7,260 bases of DNA from Wenzhouxiangella sp. (GCA_007123575.1 SKKV01000138.1:1-7260); one strand, 5' to 3'; shown: positions 1 through 6,635, counted from the first letter of the stretch. The notes: generated by a model not told the origin, from the sequence alone. Translations and numbers: made by a program.

Positions 1-1
1 C

Positions 2-1318
2 CTGACGTTGACGCTGGGTCTTAGCTGGTGTGTAGCCATGCCTGCTGCACTCGCCGACGCGGCCAGTAGCGAAGAAGAGGTACGTCAACTCCAGACAGAC
101 ATCGAGTCCATTCAGCGCGAGTTGGTGCGCATGCAGCAGCGCCTGGCTGATATGGAGGCAGAGCGCGAAAGGCTGGAGCGTGAGCGCCAACAGGCCGAAG
201 CCCGGTTGGATGAAGTCGCGGCAATGGAAGAGCGGGTCGCTGCAGTCGAGTCGGCAACGGATGATGACGCTGACGGTATCAACTTCGGTGGTGCAGTCCG
301 CCTCAACTATGGCTGGCGCGATTACGACACCCAGAACAAGGATCGTTACGGGGATTTCGAGCTCGAGTTGTTCCGGATCAACGTCAGCGGCAGCGTCGGC
401 GATGTCTTGCTCGACGCTGAATGGCGCCGTTACAACGACTTCCAAGCCATTCACCACGCCTGGGTAGGCTACAACTTCTCCGATGCACTGCAGATGCAGC
501 TCGGCATTACCCAGGTGCCGTTCGGCATTCTGCCTTACGCAAGTCACAGCTTCTGGTTCACTGGCAACTACTATCTCGGTTACGAGGACGATTACGACAC
601 CGGGATCAAGTTCGTCCATACGCCCAGCGACGACTGGACTTTCCACTACGCCTTCTTCAAGAACCCGGAATACGCTAACGATGGCCGTGCTGATCGCTAT
701 TCATTCGACCTGGTGACCGGGGGGGATCAGCAGAATACGGAAACCAATCAACTCAACTTCCGCGCCGAACGCCATCTTCACCTTTCCGACACTTCGCGCA
801 TGGATGTGGGCCTGAGCCTGCAGGCTGGGCAAATGTATAACCGTGCCACTGAGCGCAACGGTGACCGTTGGGCGATTGGTGGTCACCTGGATTCCTACTT
901 CGGGCCTTGGAACCTGCGCTTGCAGGCCCTGCGCTACAAGTACAACCCGAAGAACCCCGAAGGCGTGTCTGATGATTTCGTTCAGAAAGGCGCATTCGCC
1001 TTTCCTTTCCTGATGGCATCCGAGGCTGACGTGTATTCATACAGCGTGTCGCGTTCGATCCCGGTGGAATGGGGTCCGATCACCGGACTTAACTGCTACA
1101 ACGAGGGTACTTATATCGACCCGCGGGTCAGCAACAGCTCCGAGTCGATTCAGAGCGTAACCGGCTGCTCAGTGGCTGCTGGTGGCGTCTTTGCCTATTT
1201 CGACTGGATAGCTGGCAAGAACATGTGGTTTGCTGGCGGCGATGGCCTTGGTCTTGACGGTGCTTCGGCCGGTCGCTGGCGCTCGCGCCTGAATATCAAC
1301 ATCGGCTACTACTTCTAA
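2..1318 (+). CDS. Outer-membrane porin with N-terminal coiled coil, 5'-partial
   Basis: Probably a trimeric beta-barrel channel for small solutes in the outer membrane. Numbering from the TTG at 8, residues 1-16 look like the end of a signal peptide with an Ala-Leu-Ala cleavage site. It has no basic n-region, and the frame stays open to the window edge, so the true start is most likely upstream and this copy is 5'-truncated by the window. Residues about 20-83 are a charged Glu/Arg/Gln-rich heptad-like coiled coil. Residues about 90-436 alternate polar and aromatic strands and end in Tyr-Tyr-Phe, the C-terminal aromatic signature of barrel proteins recognised by the Bam machinery. This architecture resembles the DcaP-like and phosphate-selective OprP/OprO-like porins, but I cannot choose between them. 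Two cysteines (363 and 387) in the last quarter could form a loop disulfide, which is unusual in porins. The BCCT carrier gene follows 79 bp downstream on the same strand, so the cargo may be the same. Confidence 0.85.
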   Translation: MTLTLGLSWCVAMPAALADAASSEEEVRQLQTDIESIQRELVRMQQRLADMEAERERLERERQQAEARLDEVAAMEERVAAVESATDDDADGINFGGAVRLNYGWRDYDTQNKDRYGDFELELFRINVSGSVGDVLLDAEWRRYNDFQAIHHAWVGYNFSDALQMQLGITQVPFGILPYASHSFWFTGNYYLGYEDDYDTGIKFVHTPSDDWTFHYAFFKNPEYANDGRADRYSFDLVTGGDQQNTETNQLNFRAERHLHLSDTSRMDVGLSLQAGQMYNRATERNGDRWAIGGHLDSYFGPWNLRLQALRYKYNPKNPEGVSDDFVQKGAFAFPFLMASEADVYSYSVSRSIPVEWGPITGLNCYNEGTYIDPRVSNSSESIQSVTGCSVAAGGVFAYFDWIAGKNMWFAGGDGLGLDGASAGRWRSRLNINIGYYF

Positions 1319-1344
1319 GCGTTGCCGCCTGCTACACGATGATG

Positions 1345-1374
1345 GCGAGGTCGCATGAGAATATGCGACCTCGC
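1345..1374 (+). terminator. Perfect 12-bp intercistronic hairpin
   Basis: Arms 1345-1356 (GCGAGGTCGCAT) and 1363-1374 (ATGCGACCTCGC) are perfectly complementary around a 6-base loop. No T-run follows, and the transporter's ribosome-binding site begins 8 bases after the hairpin. It could be a weak or partial terminator that lowers transporter expression relative to the porin, an RNA stability or processing element, or a protein-binding palindrome. The structure is seen directly; its function is inferred. Confidence 0.55.
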
Positions 1375-1381
1375 GCCGTTC

Positions 1382-1390
1382 AAGAAGGAG
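1382..1390 (+). promoter_or_regulatory. Strong Shine-Dalgarno site of the BCCT gene
   Basis: AAGAAGGAG lies 7 bases before the ATG at 1398. This close match to the anti-Shine-Dalgarno sequence decides for that ATG over the internal Met at codon 12, which has no comparable site. Confidence 0.8.
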
Positions 1391-1397
1391 AATTCCA

Positions 1398-3017
1398 ATG
1401 AACACCCCTGACAAAAAATCTCCCCATCATATGGATCCGGAGATCGAGCAGCTGGCCGAAGAGTATGAGACCGACTACAAGCTCGGGCAGGATAACGTCC
1501 GCTGGCTTGGCCTGGATCTGCATAACCCGGTCTTTATCGTCAGCGCTACCCTGGTGTTGCTGTTCGTCGTGATTTCACTCATTATTCCCGAGCAGTCCAA
1601 CGAAGCGCTGACCGCTACCCGGGTCTGGATTGGCGAGAGGTTCGACTGGCTGTTTCTGAGTGCCGGCAATATCTTTGTCTTGTTCTGCCTGCTGCTGATT
1701 TTTCTGCCGGTTGGAAAGATACGTATTGGCGGTGACGATGCAAAGCCCGATTTTTCGTTGCCTTCATGGTTTGCCATGTTGTTTGCTGCGGGCATGGGAA
1801 TCGGCCTGATGTTCTGGTCGGTGGCCGAACCGGTCGGGTATTTCACCGAATGGTTCGGTACCCCGCTGGATGTCGGCGGCGGTGATGCCAATGCGGCGCT
1901 GGGGGCAACCATGTATCACTGGGGTTTGCATCCCTGGGCGATTTACGGCGTGGTTGCGCTGGCGCTGGCATTTTTTACCTACAACAAGGGCTTGCCGCTG
2001 ACCATCCGCTCGACGTTTTATCCACTGCTGGGTGATCGCGTTTGGGGCCCGATTGGGCACGTGATCGACACCCTTGCCGTGTTGGCGACCTTGTTCGGTC
2101 TGGCCACTTCACTGGGCCTGGGCGCGCAGCAGGCAGCCGGTGGCATCGAGTTCCTGTTTGATATTCCGGCAACATTGGCAACTCAGGTGGTCATCATTGC
2201 CGGGGTGACTGCCATTGCCCTGGTCTCGGTGTTGCGCGGCATTCACGGCGGCGTCAAGGTGCTCAGCAACATCAACATGGTCATGGCCATTCTGTTGCTG
2301 TTCTTTGTCATTCTGGCTGGTGGATTGCTTACCTTCTTGTCGAGCTTTGGCACGACCGTGGCCGGCTACGCTCAGTACCTGCTGCCGTTAAGCAATCCGG
2401 TCGGTCGCGAAGATGACGTGTTCTACCATGGCTGGACCATCTTCTTCTGGGCCTGGTGGATTTCCTGGTCGCCGTTTGTCGGCATGTTTATTGCCCGGGT
2501 TTCGCGCGGCCGCACGGTGCGTGAGTTCCTGACCGCGGTACTGATCGTGCCGGTCATCGTGACCACGATCTGGATGAGCGCCTTTGGCGGCAACGGTGTC
2601 GGCCAGGTGGTTGGCCAGGTTGGTGCCTTGGCCGACGGTATTGGAGACTCTTCGCTGGCCTTGTTCCAGATGCTGGAAAACCTGCCGTTTACCCAGATCA
2701 CCTCCTTCCTGGCCATTGTGCTGGTGCTGATTTTCTTCATCACCTCGTCGGATTCCGGCTCGCTGGTTATCGACAGTATCACCTCCGGTGGCAAGACCGA
2801 TGCGCCCACTTCACAGCGCGTGTTCTGGGTAATCATCGAAGGTCTGATTGCCGCAGTTCTACTGGGCATTGGTGGAGCGGCCGCGCTTAACGCGCTGCAG
2901 GCCGGTGCGGTCAGTACGGGTCTGCCGTTCGTTATCGTGCTGCTGCTGATCTGTGTCAGCCTGTGGAAAGGGCTGCATCATGAGCGCAAGCTGATGGCGC
3001 TGCAGGGGAATAGCTAG
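1398..3017 (+). CDS. BCCT-family transporter (betaine/choline/carnitine type)
   Basis: Secondary transporter of the inner membrane that takes up quaternary ammonium compounds such as glycine betaine or choline, probably with sodium. At 539 residues it has normal family length, with a 40-residue acidic N-terminus and about 12 hydrophobic segments from residue 44 to 522. Residues 132-136 are GMGIG, the unwound glycine stretch of transmembrane segment 3. Trp175, Trp180 and Tyr183 keep the spacing of BetP Trp189, Trp194 and Tyr197. Trp351, Trp353, Trp354 and Trp357 keep that of BetP Trp371, Trp373, Trp374 and Trp377. Phe446, Thr449 and Ser450 match the spacing of the BetP Na2-site residues, which favours sodium coupling. 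The BetP correspondences are from memory, not from an alignment. The C-terminus after the last membrane segment is only about 17 residues, too short for a long BetP-like osmosensing tail, so a constitutive or catabolic uptake role is plausible. The exact substrate cannot be read from sequence. Confidence 0.95.
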   Translation: MNTPDKKSPHHMDPEIEQLAEEYETDYKLGQDNVRWLGLDLHNPVFIVSATLVLLFVVISLIIPEQSNEALTATRVWIGERFDWLFLSAGNIFVLFCLLLIFLPVGKIRIGGDDAKPDFSLPSWFAMLFAAGMGIGLMFWSVAEPVGYFTEWFGTPLDVGGGDANAALGATMYHWGLHPWAIYGVVALALAFFTYNKGLPLTIRSTFYPLLGDRVWGPIGHVIDTLAVLATLFGLATSLGLGAQQAAGGIEFLFDIPATLATQVVIIAGVTAIALVSVLRGIHGGVKVLSNINMVMAILLLFFVILAGGLLTFLSSFGTTVAGYAQYLLPLSNPVGREDDVFYHGWTIFFWAWWISWSPFVGMFIARVSRGRTVREFLTAVLIVPVIVTTIWMSAFGGNGVGQVVGQVGALADGIGDSSLALFQMLENLPFTQITSFLAIVLVLIFFITSSDSGSLVIDSITSGGKTDAPTSQRVFWVIIEGLIAAVLLGIGGAAALNALQAGAVSTGLPFVIVLLLICVSLWKGLHHERKLMALQGNS

Positions 3018-3027
3018 AACCTGCATC

Positions 3028-3062
3028 ATCCTGGCCGTTGCCCACTGGGCAGCGGCCAGGAT
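3028..3062. terminator. Strong hairpin between convergent genes, probable two-way terminator
   Basis: Arms 3028-3043 and 3047-3062 form a 16-bp stem with one T.G wobble (3038/3052) around a 3-base ACT loop. It starts 11 bases after the BCCT stop and ends 13 bases before the deacetylase stop, so both converging transcripts run into it. Neither side carries a clear U-tract, so this may be a non-canonical terminator or a 3'-end protecting stem. Confidence 0.65.
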
Positions 3063-3075
3063 AAATATCAGAGAA

Positions 3076-3990
3076 TCAGTGCAGGGCTTCGGCGAAAGCC
3101 AGGGCGCTGGCCTCCAGGGCCTTGAGGTCATAGCCGCCTTCCAGGCTGGCCACCAGGCGGCCATCGGCGCGGCGTTCTGCCAGGTCCACCAACCGTTCGC
3201 CGATCCAATAGTAATCGTCATCCTTGAGCTGGAGCTGGGCCAGTGGGTCGCGCCAGTGCGCGTCAAAGCCTGCTGATACCAGGACAAGCTGGGGCCGATA
3301 GCGATCGATCTCGGGGAGCAGGTGCTCCAGCCACAAGTCGCGGAACTCGTTGCTGCCCGATGCCGGCGGCAGAACCGCATTGCGCACGTTGCTGGCGTGC
3401 GGCGTATCGGGTTGTCCGGTGCCGGGGTAGAGCGGTGACTGGTGACTGGACAGGAACAGCACGTTTTCGTTGCCGGCCAGAATGGCTTCGCTCCCGTTTC
3501 CGTGGTGGACATCGAAGTCAACGACGGCAACGCGCTGAAGGCCGTGCGCCGCAACGGCGTGGCAGGCAGCCACCGCGATGTTGCTGTAAATGCAAAAGCC
3601 CATAGCGCGCGCCGACTCGGCGTGGTGGCCCGGCGGCCTGACCGCGGCGAATGCGCGGCGTGCAGCTCCATTCAGCACCTGGTCGACGCCTTGGCAGGCG
3701 GCACCAGCGGCCAGCTTGATGGCGCGCAGAGTGCCCGGGCCGAAATGAGTATCGGCATCCAGCGCGAGCTGCTGCCCAGCCTCGTCGAGTTGCTCGATCT
3801 TGTCTAGGTAATGGCGGCCGTGGGTGCGATCTAGCTCGTCGCGGGTGATCGGGCGCGCGCTTTCCATCCTGGCGCCCGAAAGCTGATTCAGTCCGCGCAT
3901 GACGGCTTCCAGCCGGGCAGGTCGCTCCGGGTGGCCGTCTGGCGGACGATGGCCCAGGCAGTCGTCGTGGGTAATGATCAACAAACTCAT
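3076..3990 (-). CDS. Histone deacetylase family amidohydrolase (class II-like)
   Basis: Zinc-dependent hydrolase predicted to remove acyl groups from amines, either acetyl-lysine in proteins or acetylpolyamines; probably cytoplasmic, as no signal peptide is seen. The 304-residue protein is essentially the single catalytic domain. Visible motifs are RPPGHH at 118-123 (His122/His123 are the charge-relay pair), DFDVHHG at 158-164 (Asp160 and His162 are zinc ligands), GFDAH at 241-245 (Asp243 is the third ligand) and LEGGYD at 283-288 (Tyr287 is the catalytic tyrosine). All key residues are present, so the enzyme should be active. The ATG at 3990 is chosen because it forms an ATGA overlap with the stop of the upstream adenosyltransferase gene and begins the conserved N-terminus; an upstream in-frame ATG at 4011 would add seven atypical residues. 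Bacterial relatives are often annotated as acetoin utilisation or acetylpolyamine enzymes; the substrate here is unknown. Confidence 0.93.
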   Translation of the reverse strand: MSLLIITHDDCLGHRPPDGHPERPARLEAVMRGLNQLSGARMESARPITRDELDRTHGRHYLDKIEQLDEAGQQLALDADTHFGPGTLRAIKLAAGAACQGVDQVLNGAARRAFAAVRPPGHHAESARAMGFCIYSNIAVAACHAVAAHGLQRVAVVDFDVHHGNGSEAILAGNENVLFLSSHQSPLYPGTGQPDTPHASNVRNAVLPPASGSNEFRDLWLEHLLPEIDRYRPQLVLVSAGFDAHWRDPLAQLQLKDDDYYWIGERLVDLAERRADGRLVASLEGGYDLKALEASALAFAEALH

Positions 3991-4538
3991 CGGTCGCGCT
4001 CGTGATCCCAAAGCACCTCGCCGGCACCAGAGGCCCGGGCAACGCTGCGCGCAATGACGAACAGCAGATCGGACAGGCGATTCAGGTAGCGAATCACCGG
4101 TTCGTTTACCGGCTCATGGCGAGCCAGCGAAATGACCCGCCGTTCGGCGCGCCGGCAAATGGTCCGGGCCAGGTGCGCTTCGGCCGCGGCCACGCTGCCG
4201 CCCGGCAGAATGAAATCCTTTAGCGGTGGCAGGCTGGCATTCAGCTGATCGAGTTCACGTTCGAGCCGATCGATATGGCGGTCGGCAATCAGCGTCATGT
4301 TTGGCACGCACAGTTCGCCGCCGAGGTCGAACAGGTCGTGCTGGATATCCAGCAGTATGCCCTTCAGATTATCCATGTCCAGGTGGGCGACGAGCAGGCC
4401 AATCGCACTGTTGAGCTCATCGACGGTGCCATACGCCTCTACGCGCAGAGAGTCCTTCTGGGTGCGTGAGCCGTCGCCCAGTCCGGTTGTGCCATCGTCT
4501 CCGGTCCTGGTGTAGATCTTTGAAAGCCGGTTTCCCAT
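3987..4538 (-). CDS. pduO: PduO-type ATP:cob(I)alamin adenosyltransferase
   Basis: Transfers the 5'-deoxyadenosyl group of ATP to cob(I)alamin or a corrinoid precursor, making adenosylcobalamin in the cytoplasm; the family forms trimers. The 183-residue protein is one complete domain. The N-terminal ATP-binding stretch TGDDGTTGLG is at residues 12-21, EAYGTVDELN at 34-43, the arginine-rich RTICRRAER at 125-133 and YLNRLSDLLF at 151-160; these are the conserved blocks of the PduO/MMAB family. It is unrelated in fold to the CobA/BtuR type. The symbol is the family name; no propanediol-utilisation genes are visible nearby, so the enzyme probably serves general cobalamin assimilation. Its stop codon overlaps the start of the deacetylase gene (ATGA), so the two are cotranscribed and probably translationally coupled. 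Its own Shine-Dalgarno site is weak (AGGCGA directly before the ATG). Confidence 0.95.
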   Translation of the reverse strand: MGNRLSKIYTRTGDDGTTGLGDGSRTQKDSLRVEAYGTVDELNSAIGLLVAHLDMDNLKGILLDIQHDLFDLGGELCVPNMTLIADRHIDRLERELDQLNASLPPLKDFILPGGSVAAAEAHLARTICRRAERRVISLARHEPVNEPVIRYLNRLSDLLFVIARSVARASGAGEVLWDHERDR

Positions 4539-4568
4539 TCGCCTGCTCGAAGGTAAGTCGAACGCGCG

Positions 4569-4577
4569 ATTATCGCA
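4569..4577 (-). promoter_or_regulatory. Candidate extended -10 promoter of the adenosyltransferase-deacetylase pair
   Basis: On the minus strand TGC-GATAAT is an extended -10 element with five of six matches to TATAAT. No good -35 sits at 16-18 bases, as expected for some extended -10 promoters. Transcription would start near 4562, giving a leader of about 24 bases before the ATG at 4538. The hexamer lies in the palindrome GCGAT-T-ATCGC (4566-4576), which could be an operator but may be chance. Confidence 0.45.
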
Positions 4578-4596
4578 GATCGTGCACTATGCGTTG

Positions 4597-4681
4597 TTAG
4601 TCGAGGCGACGCAGCGCTCGGGCGCGCTCATGCTCGTATTCCTCGGCAGAAATCAACCCGTCCTCGAACAAGGACTTGAGG
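4597..4681 (-). pseudogene. SHOCT-like C-terminal segment of the lipoprotein, in the +1 frame
   Basis: Read in the frame that ends at the TAA at 4597-4599, this stretch encodes LKSLFEDGLISAEEY and then a basic helix ending in ARALRRLD. That is the pattern of the short C-terminal SHOCT domain (a helix with L-x-x-L, then a DGLI-x-x-EEY turn and a second helix). It has no start or ribosome-binding site of its own. It joins exactly to the upstream lipoprotein frame after Phe271 if one base is skipped in the run TTTCC (minus strand, around 4680-4684). The combined protein would have 298 residues. It is either the out-of-frame tail of a broken gene, the result of a one-base sequence error, or a part reached by +1 frameshifting. 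Confidence 0.7.
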
Positions 4682-5494
4682 AAACTCCAGCCGTTCGCGC
4701 ACGTTTTCAGGGCGGCTGCTGGGTAAGGCGTCCCCCGCCGCGACCGGATCTGATTGCTCTGAAGCAGCCGCCGGAGGCGTGGGAACCGCTTGCCCGGCAT
4801 CCACTGGCTGGGTCTCACCCCGTAATGCCGGGGGATCGTCCAGCGCTACCGCGACAGGTTGAGTCGACCGGCCATTGGCCACGACTACCCAGAGCGGATA
4901 CGGGCTGCCATCGAGCTGGCGGCGAGCGGCAAACGTATCGCGTTCCCAGGCCAGGTTGACCATGGCCCGATCCACCGAAAGCGGGTCACCCATGGATAGT
5001 TCGCGAAATCGGGTGAAGTCATCGTCTACCGTCATTACCTGGCGCACGGCCGACATCGCGATATTCAGTCGGCCCTGTGGATCAACAAACATGGTGCCCT
5101 CGGTCTTGCGAGCATTGCCAAGGTTGCTTCCTGAACCCGGGAGGCTCAGGAAGTCGACCCGCTGGTCGGGCCTGGCCTGGGCGAGCGCCTGGCTCAGTGT
5201 CGGGGCGAGGCGGCTGATTTCATCCTGGTCGAACACCGGGCGCGACGAGGCGCGTCCCAGCAAGCCCGGCTCTTCGTAGCGAAGCGCCCGGAGCGCACTG
5301 GCAATGTTACCGGTCTCAAGGGTGGCTGGATGATTCAGCCGGGTGCCGGCAAGGCCGGCTGGGGAAATCCGTACCAGGTGCTGGCCGTCACCTGAGGCCC
5401 TCTCCTTGGCGCTGGGTAACGTGCAAGCGGCAAGTGTCATAATCAGGGCCGCGAGCAGGCCGTGGCCAACAGTCGGGCGAATCAGAGCTTTCAT
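4628..5494 (-). CDS. Lipoprotein of unrecognised family, reading frame broken before its C-terminal domain
   Basis: I do not recognise the family. The 288-residue frame starts with a clear lipoprotein signal peptide: basic residue Lys2, hydrophobic core at 13-21, and lipobox Leu-Ala-Ala-Cys with Cys24 as the predicted lipidated residue. Thr at +2 suggests the outer membrane rather than retention by the Lol avoidance signal (Asp). Residues about 38-212 look like a mixed alpha/beta core with motifs such as GTMFVDPQGRLNIAM (133-147) and PLWVVVANG (200-208). Residues about 219-262 are a Pro/Ala/Gln-rich flexible linker. Only 18 residues follow the junction at Phe271 (FPQVLVRG onward) before the TGA at 4628. 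They look like out-of-frame translation, because the +1 frame continues with a SHOCT-like domain from this point. The gene is divergent from the dehydrogenase gene. It lies 58 bp upstream of the adenosyltransferase gene on the same strand, but that operon seems to have its own promoter. Confidence 0.75.
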   Translation of the reverse strand: MKALIRPTVGHGLLAALIMTLAACTLPSAKERASGDGQHLVRISPAGLAGTRLNHPATLETGNIASALRALRYEEPGLLGRASSRPVFDQDEISRLAPTLSQALAQARPDQRVDFLSLPGSGSNLGNARKTEGTMFVDPQGRLNIAMSAVRQVMTVDDDFTRFRELSMGDPLSVDRAMVNLAWERDTFAARRQLDGSPYPLWVVVANGRSTQPVAVALDDPPALRGETQPVDAGQAVPTPPAAASEQSDPVAAGDALPSSRPENVRERLEFPQVLVRGRVDFCRGIRA

Positions 5495-5613
5495 GCTGAA
5501 TTCCAGGGTGGTATTCGTTGACGCAGAGTAGCATCATGATTTTTTCAAAATTGTGACAGCCGGCTCGTGCCATAGCGTCGGCAGATCGAAACTTACTGGT
5601 AGAAGCGGCGAAT

Positions 5614-6591
5614 ATGAGTGAGTTAACCCTGGTCACTGGAGCCAATGGTTTCGTGGGTCAAGCCTTGGTTCGACACTTGCTGGCCAAGGGGCATCCGGTG
5701 CGGGCCCTGGTTTTGCCTGGCGAGGTTTCGCCGGCTGGCTGGAAAGGGCGCGTAGACGTCGTGCGTGGAGACATTTGCAGGGCGGATGATGTCCGGCGTT
5801 GCATGGAGGGCGTAGCTGTTGTCCAGCATCTGGCTGCCGCGGTCGGCGACTGGATTCCCTGGTCAGTCCACGAGGCCGTTACCATCGCCGGTACACGCCA
5901 CGTCATTGACGCAGTCAGCGAGCAGGGCGGACGCCTGGTGCTGACCTCCAGCGTAACCGTTTACGGCCATTTCATTGGCAAGCGGGCTTGCGATGAGTCG
6001 GTGCCGCATGGACGCGTCAAGGGGTACTACAGTCGTGCCAAGCAGGCTCAGGAAAATCTTGTCGGAGAAGCGCATCTACTCCGGGGTCTCGATTCAGTCA
6101 TCGTCAGACCGGGCAATATCTATGGGCCTGACTGCGGGCCATGGCTGCGTGACTTGGGTGAGGCACTCAAGCGCGGCACACCCAGCCTGATTGCTCCTGC
6201 AGACGCCAATGCTGGTCTGGTTCACGTCCGCAGTATCGCCTCGCTCCTGCTAGCCGCTCAGCAGAAAGCGGCGTCGGGCGCAATCTTCAATGGCTGTGAT
6301 GAACTCGACGTGACCTGGCACCGCTATTTTGACGATATTGCGCGCCTTTTTCGGGCGCCATCGCCGCGTCGCTTGCCATACTGGCTCGGGGTGACCCTGG
6401 CGCCGGTGTTCGAGACCGTCTGGCGCTTGCTGCTGCGGTCTGAACGACCGCCAATTACTCGTGAAGCCTTGAATTTGGTTGCTCACGACAATCAGTTCCC
6501 GTCCGCCAAGGCGCGATCCATGCTGGACTGGCGGCCGGCGGTGAGCTATGCCGAAGCCATCGCTGAAATCGAGGCCGTTCTGGTCGGCTGA
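5614..6591 (+). CDS. NAD-dependent epimerase/dehydratase (extended SDR)
   Basis: NAD(P)-dependent oxidoreductase of the extended short-chain dehydrogenase superfamily; cytoplasmic, as no signal peptide is seen. The 325 residues contain the nucleotide-binding loop TGANGFVG at 8-15 after the first beta strand, Asp53 in VRGDI (49-54) which typically contacts the adenine, Ser112/Ser113 in LTSSVTVYG as catalytic serine candidates, and the active-site pair Tyr139/Lys143 in YSRAK. VRPGNIYGP (164-172) and the C-terminal LDWRP (304-308) are typical of this superfamily. All catalytic residues are present. Overall it resembles the 3-beta-hydroxysteroid dehydrogenase and dihydroflavonol reductase-like branch as much as sugar epimerases; no sugar or lipid biosynthesis gene is adjacent, so the substrate cannot be assigned. 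The ATG at 5614 is chosen because it places the Rossmann strand at the usual position; the Shine-Dalgarno site is weak (AGAAGCGG). The gene stands alone, with divergent and downstream independent transcripts. Confidence 0.92.
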   Translation: MSELTLVTGANGFVGQALVRHLLAKGHPVRALVLPGEVSPAGWKGRVDVVRGDICRADDVRRCMEGVAVVQHLAAAVGDWIPWSVHEAVTIAGTRHVIDAVSEQGGRLVLTSSVTVYGHFIGKRACDESVPHGRVKGYYSRAKQAQENLVGEAHLLRGLDSVIVRPGNIYGPDCGPWLRDLGEALKRGTPSLIAPADANAGLVHVRSIASLLLAAQQKAASGAIFNGCDELDVTWHRYFDDIARLFRAPSPRRLPYWLGVTLAPVFETVWRLLLRSERPPITREALNLVAHDNQFPSAKARSMLDWRPAVSYAEAIAEIEAVLVG

Positions 6592-6635
6592 CACGGAACG
6601 TAGAGGGGCTTTTTTGATGGATTCTTCATCAGGGT

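Noticed and set aside
8..10. TTG as the real start of the porin
   Set aside because: The resulting signal peptide would lack any basic n-region and the frame is open upstream, so the start is most likely outside the window.
2423..2869. A 148-codon open frame antisense to the BCCT gene
   Set aside because: Opposite-strand shadow of a strongly coding gene, with no ribosome-binding site or recognisable domain.
2859..3671. A 270-codon open frame on the minus strand overlapping the end of the BCCT gene and the deacetylase gene
   Set aside because: It is a shifted frame over the deacetylase gene, whose own frame carries all catalytic motifs; the product is Thr/Ser/Arg/Pro-rich with no domain, and it covers both the terminator hairpin and the BCCT end.
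3991..4011. An upstream ATG that would lengthen the deacetylase by seven residues
   Set aside because: The ATG at 3990 forms the ATGA overlap and starts the conserved domain; the extra residues are just shifted-frame reading of the adenosyltransferase end.
4597..4818. An independent small gene of 73 codons beginning at 4818
   Set aside because: Only its last part, the SHOCT-like tail, looks like real protein; the first part is a shifted frame over the lipoprotein linker and lacks a ribosome-binding site.
5495..5613. Promoters in the 119-bp divergent region between lipoprotein and dehydrogenase genes
   Set aside because: I looked for -35/-10 pairs on both strands; candidates such as TTGTGA with CATAGC have spacers of about 14 bases or poor matches. 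Promoters must exist here, but I cannot place them.
6615..6631. A 7-bp hairpin next to a T-run after the dehydrogenase gene, as a terminator
   Set aside because: The six-T run (6610-6615) comes before the stem, not after it, and the stem is short with a G.T pair; the order is wrong for an intrinsic terminator on either strand.
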